From Collinsella aerofaciens (GTDB lineage: Bacteria > Actinomycetota > Coriobacteriia > Coriobacteriales > Coriobacteriaceae): 58,508 nucleotides of DNA. Location: contig NZ_JADNDZ010000082.1 in NCBI RefSeq assembly GCF_015552075.1, positions 1 through 58,508 on the forward strand, read 5' to 3'. Under the pieces are notes generated by a model. It was not told the origin of the DNA. It worked only from the letters and a program-made list of their open reading frames with translations, and made no database searches. Shown one piece after another: positions 35,831 to 44,019 of this stretch. The number at the start of each line of letters is the position of its first letter. Positions within the stretch are counted from its first letter, which is position 1. Position numbers and translations under genes: made by a program.

Positions 35831-35983
35831 ACACTTGGCGCTTTCACGCGAAGCCAGTTAAGAATAAAGGAATTGCGGACGGGGCGCAACAGGCCGCACG
35901 GCGTTATACAAATATGCAAAATCCAGCAACAACGCATACCAGGCCCGTTCATTTCTGTCAGTGCGCCCTCAATCTTAAAACCA

Positions 35984-36044
35984 TTCGCCAGAACGAATAG
36001 TTTTAATTACAATTGCTATATATAAAACTATTCGTTCTGGCGAA
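35984..36044. promoter_or_regulatory. 61-bp perfect inverted repeat upstream of the HTH-HipA gene
   Basis: Two perfect 21-bp arms (35984-36004 and 36024-36044; core CCAGAACGAATAG) flank a 19-nt AT-rich spacer that contains TATATA, a possible -10 element. It ends ten bases before the ATG of the HTH-HipA gene. This is the layout of an autoregulatory operator. Confidence 0.8.
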
Positions 36045-36054
36045 GGGTTTCGCG

Positions 36055-37395
36055 ATGCTTACTACCAAAGAAGCCGCCGAGCTGCTCGGCATCACTCCGC
36101 GCAGGGTGCAGGAGCTCATAAAAAACGGAGCACTTGAGGCCCGCAAGGCTTCTGGTGTATGGCTCATCGACAAAGACAGCGTCGACACGCGACTCCGCTC
36201 TGTGACCAAAACGGGGGGACGTCCCCGCCGCGGCCACGGTAAGAGCGAGATCGCGTTCACCCTCATGAACCGCACGTACGAAGTCGCTCAGCTGGTCTAC
36301 AGCACATCGCGAAAAGACTTTACCCACATCGGTGCCGACATCGATTACGCCCACGCCCCTATTGGAGTATTTGGCCCTAATAGCCCCATATTGCTAGACT
36401 CCTTCCGCATCTGGTGGCGCGGCCGCGGTATCCCGCTCGCACGCATTGGGCTAGCCTCCCTGCTTGCAGAAGCCGCAGTCGATGTTCCCGATGAACTCGT
36501 CCAGCGAAATCTCGGCCTCTCCTTATCCGACCAGTATTGGATTAGGCCCCAAGGTTCCGGTCTCGCGTGGGAGGATATCAACTTCTTCAATAACGCCTTT
36601 GATGACGTCTCGCTGTCCATTGCGCCCTTTGCCCCAGAGGGAAAAGCGGCTGCCGCAAAGCCCGATAACACCTCGGACGGCAATCTTCAAAAGTACTGGA
36701 CGTGCGAGGGCGGGCGTCGAATTCTGCATAAGGCAGGAGCGCACCTGAACCAGGAACCTTATAACGAGCTGGTGGCGACCGCGCTCCACCGTCGCATCCT
36801 AAACGCCTGCGATTATGTACCTTACTCGCTCGAGGGCACGGGCACTTCCGCCCTGAGCATATGCGATGTCTTCTTAACTGATGAAGAAGAGTATATCCCT
36901 GCGTTCTATGTAAACCAGCACGCAAACGCAGATGAACGGCTAACCGACTACGAGCGATACGTAGCAAACTGCGAGGAGCTCGGGGTGACAGGCGTTAAGG
37001 ATGCCCTTGACCGCATGATCGTATGTGACGACATCATCGCCAACTATGACCGTCATTGGCGTAACTTTGGCCTTGTGCGAAACGTCAACACGCTAACCTG
37101 CAGACCAGCCCCCATCTTCGATTCGGGCTCATCGCTCTGGTGCAACATATCTCTAGAGGAGCTTAGGGCAGGAGAGCACAGTTTTGCCAGCGCGCAGTTC
37201 CATTCAAGTCCCGCGAAACAAATGTTGCTTGTTGAGGATATGAACTGGTTTGACGGCGACAAACTCGAAGGCTTCGTTGACGAGGCAATCGAGATTCTTT
37301 CCAGAAACGACGCGCTCACGGCAAGGCTGCCATATCTAAAAGAGGCGCTAACGTGGCGCCTCGAAAGAATGATCGACATCGCTGAATGGAGTTAG
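36055..37395 (+). CDS. HTH-HipA fusion: excisionase-like DNA-binding domain plus HipA-type kinase
   Basis: A 446-residue protein. Residues 1-50 are an excisionase/MerR-like helix-turn-helix (MLTTKEAAELLGITPRRVQELIKNGALEARKASG). Residues about 60-170 are a family-specific region (GLSLSDQYWIRPQGSGLAWEDINFF), and about 185-440 a HipA/CtkA-like kinase: DGNLQKYW glycine loop, RRILHKAG Lys, EPYNELVA Glu, catalytic ANYDRHWRNFGL and metal Asp in APIFDSGSSLW. All catalytic residues look intact. I recall similar uncharacterised proteins in gut clostridia. Antitoxin-like DNA binding and kinase activity in one chain, behind a long palindrome, suggests a self-regulated toxin, stress or signalling kinase. 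ATG at 36055 has AAGGG upstream. Confidence 0.8.
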   Translation: MLTTKEAAELLGITPRRVQELIKNGALEARKASGVWLIDKDSVDTRLRSVTKTGGRPRRGHGKSEIAFTLMNRTYEVAQLVYSTSRKDFTHIGADIDYAHAPIGVFGPNSPILLDSFRIWWRGRGIPLARIGLASLLAEAAVDVPDELVQRNLGLSLSDQYWIRPQGSGLAWEDINFFNNAFDDVSLSIAPFAPEGKAAAAKPDNTSDGNLQKYWTCEGGRRILHKAGAHLNQEPYNELVATALHRRILNACDYVPYSLEGTGTSALSICDVFLTDEEEYIPAFYVNQHANADERLTDYERYVANCEELGVTGVKDALDRMIVCDDIIANYDRHWRNFGLVRNVNTLTCRPAPIFDSGSSLWCNISLEELRAGEHSFASAQFHSSPAKQMLLVEDMNWFDGDKLEGFVDEAIEILSRNDALTARLPYLKEALTWRLERMIDIAEWS

Positions 37396-37422
37396 CGAGG
37401 CAGCATTGCCCCGCCAACTTCC

Positions 37423-38100
37423 CTACCGTCCGCGCAGGGCCTTGAGCTTGGCCAGGGCATCGGGGCTCAGGCGACTGCCCAGAGTCATCTTGATCTGCGG
37501 AGCTTCCTCTGCCTCGTGAACGTCGTTATCGATCTGTTTGATCTCGTCCACCAGCATACGGCTCGAGATGCGCGTGACGCCCTTACCCATGACGACGGCC
37601 TGGATCGTGCCGTCGCTCGATACCACGGAGCACGCGCGGCCTTCCTCACGTGCCTCGATGCAGAGCTTCTGCACCACGGTATCGGCCGAAACACCCGTCG
37701 GCGAAAACTCAATGCGCACACCGCGGGCCGGTAGGTTGGAGCGCTCGCTGGAGATATTGCCCGCGCCGTCAAATACGATCACGGCCTCGTAGCGGCCCTG
37801 GGCAAACGCAGCTACGTCATTAATGAGCGCCGTGCGCGCCATATCGTGAACGTCGCTGGAATACGGATCGTCGGAATGGTCGTACACGAGCTTTTCGTAG
37901 CGCGGCGTGCAGTGAATCACGTTGTAACCGTCGACCACCAGCAGCTCGGGCTTGTTGGAGTGCACCGTCGAGACTGGGTCGGCGATAGCCTGCGCAAACG
38001 CATTGCCGCCCACGCCGTAGGTCGCGGCCGAAACAATCGGCTTGGCCGAGCCCTCGCCAAAGCGCTTGGCCTTGGACTTGGCACGGTTCTTTTTGGACAT
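37423..38100 (-). CDS. yacP: NYN-domain endoribonuclease of the YacP/Rae1 family
   Basis: A 225-residue protein with a basic N-terminal tail (MSKKNRAKSKAKRFGEG) and a PIN/NYN-like nuclease fold: LLVVDGYNVIH, VIVFDGAG, SADTVVQKL and SSDGTIQAVVMG supply the acidic metal site. In Bacillus, Rae1 cleaves mRNA in the ribosomal A site. It starts three bases after rlmB, with its ribosome site in the rlmB end, the same rlmB-yacP pairing seen in Firmicutes. Confidence 0.9.
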   Translation of the reverse strand: MSKKNRAKSKAKRFGEGSAKPIVSAATYGVGGNAFAQAIADPVSTVHSNKPELLVVDGYNVIHCTPRYEKLVYDHSDDPYSSDVHDMARTALINDVAAFAQGRYEAVIVFDGAGNISSERSNLPARGVRIEFSPTGVSADTVVQKLCIEAREEGRACSVVSSDGTIQAVVMGKGVTRISSRMLVDEIKQIDNDVHEAEEAPQIKMTLGSRLSPDALAKLKALRGR

Positions 38101-38103
38101 GCG

Positions 38104-39024
38104 CTACTCCTCCCCCATGAGCTCGCCGGCGTTGCGGCGCAGCCACTCAAAGCACAGCGCCGTTGTCGCCTGGGCAACGTTGAGACTCTCGGTCATGCCG
38201 CGCTGGGGAAGCTTGGTCAAAAAGTCGCATTTCTCAAGCACCAGGCGCGAGATGCCATCGCCCTCGGAGCCCATGACGAGCGCCACGCGGCCCTCGAAGG
38301 GAGCATCCCAGCAGCTGCCCTCGGCGTGCTCGGAAGCACCGCCCACCCAAAAGCCAGCGGCCTTGAGGTCGTCGAGCGCACGGGCGATATTAGGAACCTG
38401 CGCGATAGGCAGGTGCATGACGGCGCCGGCAGAGGTCTTGTAGCTGCCGACGGTCACACCGGCGGCGCGCTTGTTGGCAATGATGACGCCTGCCGCGCCC
38501 ACGACCTCGGCGGAGCGCACGATGGCACCAAAGTTGCCGTCGTCGGTCACATGGTCGAGCACGATGACGAGCGCCGGACCGTCGCCCGCGCGGTCGAGAA
38601 TATCGGCGACATCGGCATAGGGGAAGTTGCCCACCTCGAGCGCAATGCCCTGGTGAGCGCCATGGCTCGATAGCGCATCGAGCTGCGCGCGCGGCACATA
38701 CTTAATGCGGACGCCCGCGGCGTTGAGGTCATCGACCAGACGAGACAGGGCGGCATCGCGCTCCCCGCCCTCGGCAATGAGCGCGCACTTGACGGGAAAG
38801 CCGGTACGCAGCGCCTCGGCGGCAGCACGGCGACCTTCGATAAACTCGCCCTTGGGGACCTGAACGTTGTCGCGGTTGCGATCTCGCTGCGGACGTGCAG
38901 CCTGAGCTTGGGAGCGCTCGCGCTGGCCCTTGGGAGCGGCAGTGCGGTCGTTGCGGCGACCCGGACGCGAGCCAGAAGCAGCCTGTTTGCCGCCACGAGG
39001 CGCACGCTTGCGATTGTCGGCCAT
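38104..39024 (-). CDS. rlmB: 23S rRNA (guanosine-2'-O-)-methyltransferase, TrmH/RlmB family
   Basis: A 306-residue SPOUT methyltransferase. A very basic, low-complexity N-terminal tail (about 1-60) precedes the substrate-binding domain (FIEGRRAAAEAL) and the knotted catalytic domain: LDHVTDDGNFGAIVRSAE, ALVMGSEGDGISRLV and LPQRGMTESLNVAQA. It 2'-O-methylates a G in 23S rRNA using SAM. AAGGAGG precedes the ATG. It follows cysS in the order cysS-rlmB-yacP, separated by a terminator-like hairpin and a structured segment. Confidence 0.93.
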   Translation of the reverse strand: MADNRKRAPRGGKQAASGSRPGRRNDRTAAPKGQRERSQAQAARPQRDRNRDNVQVPKGEFIEGRRAAAEALRTGFPVKCALIAEGGERDAALSRLVDDLNAAGVRIKYVPRAQLDALSSHGAHQGIALEVGNFPYADVADILDRAGDGPALVIVLDHVTDDGNFGAIVRSAEVVGAAGVIIANKRAAGVTVGSYKTSAGAVMHLPIAQVPNIARALDDLKAAGFWVGGASEHAEGSCWDAPFEGRVALVMGSEGDGISRLVLEKCDFLTKLPQRGMTESLNVAQATTALCFEWLRRNAGELMGEE

Positions 39025-39053
39025 AAAGCGGCCTCCTTAAAACATTTTTCAAA

Positions 39054-39100
39054 CAAGACAAAAGAAGCGACCGCTTAAGACGAATAGCCCAAGCGGTCGG
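39054..39100 (-). terminator. Terminator-like hairpin between cysS and rlmB
   Basis: CGACCGCTT (39068-39076) and AAGCGGTCG (39091-39099) form a 9-bp stem; read leftward, CTTCTTTTGTCTT follows. It ends 30 bp before rlmB. Confidence 0.6.
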
Positions 39101-39103
39101 TAC

Positions 39104-39203
39104 GGGTTTTCCAAGTGCCCGAGATTGCCGTGAAAGAGGAGCGACGCGTACTTGAGTACGCGAGCGACGGTTTGAACGGCAAGGTCGGGCGCTTGGGAAA
39201 CCC
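39104..39203 (-). ncRNA. Candidate structured RNA (nested hairpins) downstream of cysS
   Basis: Outer arms of 28 nt (39104-39131 and 39176-39203) pair with only four mismatches, and an inner perfect 8-bp hairpin (CGCGTACT-TG-AGTACGCG, 39145-39162) sits at the tip. The element starts eight bases after the cysS stop and is followed by a terminator-like hairpin, as for a small RNA released from a 3' UTR. Family is unknown to me. Confidence 0.5.
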
Positions 39204-39210
39204 GAAGGGA

Positions 39211-40677
39211 TTAGAGAGTCTTAATACGGGTGCCCGCGGCAGTATCCTCGATCGTCAGGCCCAGGTCCTTGAGCTGATCGCGGATGGCATCTGCCAGATC
39301 CCAGTTCTTGGCGGCACGGGCCTCGGCGCGAGCCTCGAGAATCTTAGCAGCGGCCTCGTCCACGTCGTCGCCCGTGTAAGCAACCAAGCCGGCGGCAACG
39401 CCCAGCAGGCCCAGCGGCAACTCGACCTTGGGCTCGGGAAGCTCGACGCCAAACGTATCGAGCAGCTCGGCCAGCGTATCGGCGGCAGCCAGGACTGCGG
39501 CCTTGTCGGCAGCATCGCCCGCCTGCTCCAGATACTGATTGCACTCGGTGACAAAGCCAAAGACAGCACCCATGGCACCGGCGGTGTTAAAGTCGTCGTC
39601 CATGCACTCCTTAAAGGCGGCGCGGGTCTCGGCGGCCTTGGCGGCAAACGCCTCGGCGGCAGCCGCATCGGCATCGGCCGTCGCATGGTTCGCAGCCCAA
39701 CGAAGGTTCTCGACCGTACCGGCAATACGCGTGAGCGAATTCTCGGCACCCTCCAGGCGCTCCCAGGAGAAATCGAGCGGCGAGCGATAGCTCGTCTGCA
39801 GCATCAGCAGGCGCAGGGCCGCGGCAGAGTGCTGCTCGAGCACCTCGGCCAGCGTAAAGAAGTTTCCGAGCGACTTGGACATCTTCTCGCCGTCAACCAG
39901 CAGCATACCCGTGTGCATCCAGGTGTTGGAGAAGCCCTGGTGCCAGGCGCAGGTGGCCTGGGCGCACTCGTTCTCGTGATGCGGGAAGGCAAGGTCGGAG
40001 CCGCCGCCGTGAATGTCGATCGGGGTGCCCAGGTAGCGGTGCACCATGGCGGCGCACTCGGTGTGCCAACCGGGACGACCCTCGCCCCAAGGGCTCGGCC
40101 AGCTGGGCTCGCCGGGCTTGGCGGCCTTCCACAGGGCAAAGTCGAGCGGGTCGTTCTTGTCCTCGTTCTCCTCGATACGTGCACCAACCATAAGGTCATC
40201 GATGTTGCGGCCCGAGACCTGGCCATAGTTGGGATCGCTGCGCACGGCAAAGTACACGTCGCCGTTATCGGCGGCATAGGCATGGCCCTGCTCGATAAGC
40301 GTCTTGATCATGGCGATCATGGGGCCGATCTCCTTGGTGGCGCGGGGGCGCACATCGGGATCGAGCACGTTGGCAGCGCGCATGACGCCAATGAACTTAT
40401 CCGAGAACTCCGTTGCGACCTCGGCGGCCGTACGGCCCTGCTCGTTGGCGCGCTTGATGATCTTGTCGTCGACATCGGTGAGGTTCTGGGCGAACGTGAC
40501 CTCATAGCCGCTCGCGATGAGCCAACGACGAATCACATCGAAGCTGATGAACGTGCGGGCATTGCCGATGTGGATGTTGTCGTAGACCGTGGGGCCGCAC
40601 ACGTACATGCGGACCTTGCCGGACTCGATGGGCTGGAACTCTTCCTTTTTATGGGTAGCGCTGTTGTAGATACGCAT
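39211..40677 (-). CDS. cysS: Cysteine-tRNA ligase
   Basis: A 488-residue class Ia synthetase. The HIGH motif appears as DNIHIGNART, KMSKS as DGEKMSKSLGN, and zinc ligands in MYVCGPTVYD, WHTECAAM and FPHHENECAQ. It joins cysteine to tRNA-Cys. AAGGAG lies just upstream of the ATG, which is three bases after the ispF stop, so it is coupled to the isoprenoid genes. The ispD-ispF-cysS-rlmB-yacP order matches the conserved Gram-positive cluster. Confidence 0.97.
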   Translation of the reverse strand: MRIYNSATHKKEEFQPIESGKVRMYVCGPTVYDNIHIGNARTFISFDVIRRWLIASGYEVTFAQNLTDVDDKIIKRANEQGRTAAEVATEFSDKFIGVMRAANVLDPDVRPRATKEIGPMIAMIKTLIEQGHAYAADNGDVYFAVRSDPNYGQVSGRNIDDLMVGARIEENEDKNDPLDFALWKAAKPGEPSWPSPWGEGRPGWHTECAAMVHRYLGTPIDIHGGGSDLAFPHHENECAQATCAWHQGFSNTWMHTGMLLVDGEKMSKSLGNFFTLAEVLEQHSAAALRLLMLQTSYRSPLDFSWERLEGAENSLTRIAGTVENLRWAANHATADADAAAAEAFAAKAAETRAAFKECMDDDFNTAGAMGAVFGFVTECNQYLEQAGDAADKAAVLAAADTLAELLDTFGVELPEPKVELPLGLLGVAAGLVAYTGDDVDEAAAKILEARAEARAAKNWDLADAIRDQLKDLGLTIEDTAAGTRIKTL

Positions 40678-40680
40678 TCG

Positions 40681-41175
40681 TTACTCCTTAACGGTTTTCT
40701 GTAGCAGGCAGACGGCCCAGGCGCCGATCCCCTCGCCTTGGCCTTCCCAACCGAGCTTTTCGGTCGTGGTAGCGGCGACGCCCACGTTTTCGACGTCAAC
40801 GCCCAGGGCATGGGCAAGGTTGGCGCGCATGGCATCGCGGTGCGGGGTGATCTTAGGCTGCTGACAGGCAATGGTGCAATCGGCATCGACAAACTCAAAG
40901 CCCAGCTCGCGTGCATAGTCCATCACGCGGGCAAGCAGCACCATCGAGTCGGCGCCCTCATAGGCAGGGTCGGTGTCGGGGAATAGCTTGCCGATGTCTC
41001 CCCCGCGGCAGGCACCCAGAATGGCGTCGGCCAAGGCGTGCGCGAGCACATCGGCATCCGAGTGGCCCAGCAGGCCGCACTCGTAGGGAATGTCGACCCC
41101 GCCGATGATACATCGACGCCCCTCCACCAAACGGTGGACGTCGTAGCCATGGCCAATGCGCAGGTTACTGAACAT
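40681..41175 (-). CDS. ispF: 2-C-methyl-D-erythritol 2,4-cyclodiphosphate synthase
   Basis: A 164-residue MEP-pathway enzyme that cyclises CDP-ME 2-phosphate to ME-cPP. Zinc ligands lie in GHGYDVHRL and LGHSDADVLAHA; TDPAYEGADSMVLL and the C-terminal ATTTEKLGWEGQGEGI complete the active site. ATG at 41175 overlaps the ispD end by 11 bases; the upstream 11 codons lack conservation. Confidence 0.96.
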   Translation of the reverse strand: MFSNLRIGHGYDVHRLVEGRRCIIGGVDIPYECGLLGHSDADVLAHALADAILGACRGGDIGKLFPDTDPAYEGADSMVLLARVMDYARELGFEFVDADCTIACQQPKITPHRDAMRANLAHALGVDVENVGVAATTTEKLGWEGQGEGIGAWAVCLLQKTVKE

Positions 41176-41893
41176 GGGGAAGATCCTCTCCCTCGGCCAT
41201 ACGGCCAAGCAGAATCGCGGTTACGGGACGTAGGTCCTCGGGCACCGTAACCTTAAGGTTGTCGCGCGGGCTCTGGACGCAGCGGACGCGTCCGCCCATG
41301 CGCTCGACCAGCGATGAATCGTCGGTACCGATAAAGCCCTCGGCGATAGCAGCGGCGTGAGCGCGCTTCATAGCATCGACGCTAAAGATCTGCGGCGTCT
41401 GCGCTGCCCAGTAGAGCTCACGTGGCGGCGTCTCGACGATATTATCGCCGTCGACGATCTTGAGCGTGTCGATCGCGGGCTGACCGCACACGACACCGTC
41501 GAGAGCACGGTCGTTCACGAGCACGTCGATAGCGTGGTCGATAGCCTCGGTGGTAATGAGCGGACGGGCGCCGTCGTGGATAGCGACATATTCGAAACCC
41601 GCCGGCACCGCGTGCACGCCGGCGCGGGTGGAATCCTGACGAGTATCGCCGGCATCGGCAAAGCTGATGGGCGTGTCATAGTCAAACGGGTCGATGGCCA
41701 GGCGGCGCATCTCGGCACGGCGCTCGGCAGGGCAAACCACGACGATTTGGCCGACCTTATCGCTACGATCGAACGCGCGGATGGACCAGCTCATGAGCGG
41801 ACGGCCCGCCACGTTAATGAGCTGCTTGCCGCCGGGATTTCCAAAGCGCTGGCCGCTGCCGCCGGCAACGACCACGGCGCATACGGGCGCCAT
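41165..41893 (-). CDS. ispD: 2-C-methyl-D-erythritol 4-phosphate cytidylyltransferase
   Basis: A 242-residue MEP-pathway enzyme that couples MEP to CTP. The nucleotide loop VVAGGSGQRFGNPGGKQL, DSTRAGVHA, VAIHDGARPL and the C-terminal GTDDSSLVER/NLKVTVPED segments are typical. Its ATG overlaps the disA stop by one base (TAATG), so translation is coupled. Confidence 0.96.
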   Translation of the reverse strand: MAPVCAVVVAGGSGQRFGNPGGKQLINVAGRPLMSWSIRAFDRSDKVGQIVVVCPAERRAEMRRLAIDPFDYDTPISFADAGDTRQDSTRAGVHAVPAGFEYVAIHDGARPLITTEAIDHAIDVLVNDRALDGVVCGQPAIDTLKIVDGDNIVETPPRELYWAAQTPQIFSVDAMKRAHAAAIAEGFIGTDDSSLVERMGGRVRCVQSPRDNLKVTVPEDLRPVTAILLGRMAEGEDLPHVQ

Positions 41894-42960
41894 TATGCGT
41901 TCCCCTGTTTGGTGCCCTTCATGCGGTACAGCGAGTCCGCAAGAATGGCAGGGTTGTTGACGCCAAAGTCGCCCAAGCGCTCCGGATCCTCGCTGATGTC
42001 GTCCATGAGTTCCTGCAGCGAGCCGTACTCGTCGACGATCTTCTCGGCCACGCCGTCGCGCACGACGGACACGCGCGAAAGCGTGCGCAGGCCCAGCGGC
42101 GTCATGACGGAGTCCTCGTCCAGGTCGTCGTAACCCAGAACCGCCGCCACATGCTGTGGGTCGGACAAGTCCTTAGGCGTCATGCGGCTAAGCTCGGCGC
42201 GAATCTTCTCGGCGTTTGCCTCGGAGGAATCGCTCGCATAGTCGCGGATCATCAGGTCGTATTCGGTATCCATGCTGGAGCCAGCGAGCTGCTCGAGCTG
42301 CATCTGCACGAGCTTGCCCTGGTTGCCCAGCTTGACGATACAATCCTTAAGCTCGGTCTTTGCCTGTTGCATGATCTCGAAACTCGAGAAAATGCCGGTG
42401 ATGTCGGCGAGCGTAACGTAGTCATCGAGCTCGAGGGCCGTCAGACGCAGCAGGGAGCGGTCGAGCGACTGACGGGTGGTCTGAAGCGTGGCGACGAGCT
42501 GGTTGACCGAGCTCATGATGGTGGTGACAGGCTGAATCTCGTAGCTCTTACCGTGGACGTACACGTTAACGACGGCACGACGGGCCGAGACCGAGATCAC
42601 GATGGCATCGGTGAGCACCGACATGCGAGCGGCAGTACGGTGACGCATGCCCGTCTCACTCGTGGCGAGCGAGGGATCGGGATTGAGGTGGAAGTTGGCG
42701 CGCAGGATCTGGGTGAGGTCGCCATCGATGACGATGGCGCCGTCCATCTTGGAGAGCTCGAATAGACGGTTCGAGGTGAACGAAATGTTGAGCGGGAAGC
42801 CGTCGTTGCCGGCGGCGAGCACGTTTTCGGTGTCGCCGACGCAGATAAGGGCGCCCAGGTGACCGGCGATGATCATGTCGAGGGCGGTGCGGATCGGCTG
42901 GCCAGGTGCCGTCAGGCGAATAGCCTGTTCCATACGCTTTTGCAGCTCGTTCTTATCCAA
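41893..42960 (-). CDS. disA: DNA integrity scanning diadenylate cyclase
   Basis: A 355-residue DisA that makes c-di-AMP while scanning DNA for branched structures. The DAC domain has SKMDGAIVIDGD (DGA motif) and GMRHRTAARMS (RHR motif). A helical spine and a C-terminal HhH DNA-binding domain (LGLRTLSRVSVVRDGVAEKIVDEYGSL) follow. The start is TTG at 42960 with GGGAG seven bases upstream; an ATG five bases earlier is out of frame. It is the first gene of the disA-ispD-ispF-cysS unit; radA, its usual partner, is not adjacent. Confidence 0.96.
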   Translation of the reverse strand: MDKNELQKRMEQAIRLTAPGQPIRTALDMIIAGHLGALICVGDTENVLAAGNDGFPLNISFTSNRLFELSKMDGAIVIDGDLTQILRANFHLNPDPSLATSETGMRHRTAARMSVLTDAIVISVSARRAVVNVYVHGKSYEIQPVTTIMSSVNQLVATLQTTRQSLDRSLLRLTALELDDYVTLADITGIFSSFEIMQQAKTELKDCIVKLGNQGKLVQMQLEQLAGSSMDTEYDLMIRDYASDSSEANAEKIRAELSRMTPKDLSDPQHVAAVLGYDDLDEDSVMTPLGLRTLSRVSVVRDGVAEKIVDEYGSLQELMDDISEDPERLGDFGVNNPAILADSLYRMKGTKQGNA

Positions 42961-43118
42961 GGCATCGCTCCCATCGTATACGCTCCATAAACGCTAAATA
43001 GTTTCTCACGGTTTGTCCCTGCGGCGCTTGCGAAATCCGATGCTTACAGAATGAGCGAACACAGCTGAGAGCCCAACCCAAATGGGCTGCTTATGTGGTA
43101 GCATCGGGATTCGCATAA

Positions 43119-43253
43119 ATGAGGGAGTAGTCGCGTGATCGGGTTCGCCTCCGGTGGCGCGGCAAGTCAACACACTGGCCGATGCGGCCTGGCTTGCCTT
43201 AATGAACGAGACTCGTGGCTGTGCGCGCAACGCGTACGCCACGGGTCTTTTTT
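43119..43253 (+). promoter_or_regulatory. yybP-ykoY manganese riboswitch with terminator, upstream of mntP
   Basis: The leader carries GAGGGAGTAG (43121-43130), and GGCCTGGCTTGCCTTAATGAACGAGACT, split across the P1/P3 region, as in the yybP-ykoY aptamer. It is followed by a terminator stem GACTCGTGGC/GCCACGGGTC (43210-43247) and six T. The family binds Mn(II) and switches expression on. Placement before a Mn exporter fits. Confidence 0.78.
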
Positions 43254-43306
43254 GTTACTCTCCCAAGAGGTACACGCGGGCCCGCCCGCAGAGAGGGAGC
43301 CAGACT

Positions 43307-43891
43307 ATGGGACTCGCAGAGCTCGTGTTGCTCGCCGTTGGCCTTTCGATGGACGCCTTTGCCGTTTCCATCTGCAAAGGCCTTGGCATGAAGAAAACCA
43401 ACCTTAAAGTCGCCGTGGTGCTCGGCCTGTTCTTTGGCGGTTTTCAGGCCGGCATGCCCATAATCGGATGGGCGCTCGGCAGTCAATTCATGGGCATCAT
43501 CGGACCCATCGACCATTGGATTGCCTTTATCCTTTTGTCCTTCATCGGCGGCAAAATGCTGTGGGAGGCCTTTACCGAAGACGAGGATGAGGACGAAGGC
43601 GACGTCAAGGATGCCGAAAAGATCGACCTGGGCGAGTACCTAATCCTTGCCATCGCCACCTCGATTGACGCGCTCGCCGTGGGTATCTCGTATGCCGCGC
43701 TCTCGGTCGATATCGTTCCTGCCGTGTCGCTCATTGGCATCACGACCTTTCTCTTCTCCGTTGCCGGCGTAGCGATCGGCCACACCTTTGGCGCGCGCTA
43801 CGAAAAACCCGCCGCCATCGTGGGTGGCGTCGTACTCGTCCTCATCGGGCTTAAGATCTTGCTTGAGCATCTGGGGATTTTGGCGCTGTAG
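43307..43891 (+). CDS. mntP: Manganese exporter MntP
   Basis: A 194-residue membrane protein with six helices and two inverted repeats, each with the conserved acidic signature: LAVGLSMDAFAVSICKGLGM and LAIATSIDALAVGISYA. An acidic cytosolic loop (EDEDEDEGDVKDAE) lies between. It pumps Mn(II) out when the metal is in excess. ATG at 43307 has AGGGAG upstream. It is controlled by the manganese riboswitch before it and ends in a clear terminator. Confidence 0.95.
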   Translation: MGLAELVLLAVGLSMDAFAVSICKGLGMKKTNLKVAVVLGLFFGGFQAGMPIIGWALGSQFMGIIGPIDHWIAFILLSFIGGKMLWEAFTEDEDEDEGDVKDAEKIDLGEYLILAIATSIDALAVGISYAALSVDIVPAVSLIGITTFLFSVAGVAIGHTFGARYEKPAAIVGGVVLVLIGLKILLEHLGILAL

Positions 43892-43927
43892 TGCCAAACA
43901 CAATCGCTCAAAACTCAACGCCAGCAC

Positions 43928-43961
43928 AAGGCCTCATGCAGAGTTTTGTATGAGGCCTTTT
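43928..43961 (+). terminator. Intrinsic terminator after mntP
   Basis: AAGGCCTCAT (43928-43937) and ATGAGGCCTT (43950-43959) form a perfect 10-bp stem followed by TT. It abuts the hipBA operator. Confidence 0.8.
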
Positions 43962-44006
43962 CGTGCAGACTTTTGCATGTCATACTGATATGCAAAAGTC
44001 TGCACG
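43962..44006. promoter_or_regulatory. Inverted-repeat operator of hipBA
   Basis: Perfect 17-bp arms (CGTGCAGACTTTTGCAT at 43962-43978 and its complement at 43990-44006) flank an 11-nt spacer and end 13 bp before the hipB GTG, directly against its ribosome site. A related GCAGAGTTTTG half-motif lies in the mntP terminator loop. Confidence 0.8.
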
Positions 44007-44019
44007 TTAGGAGATCACC

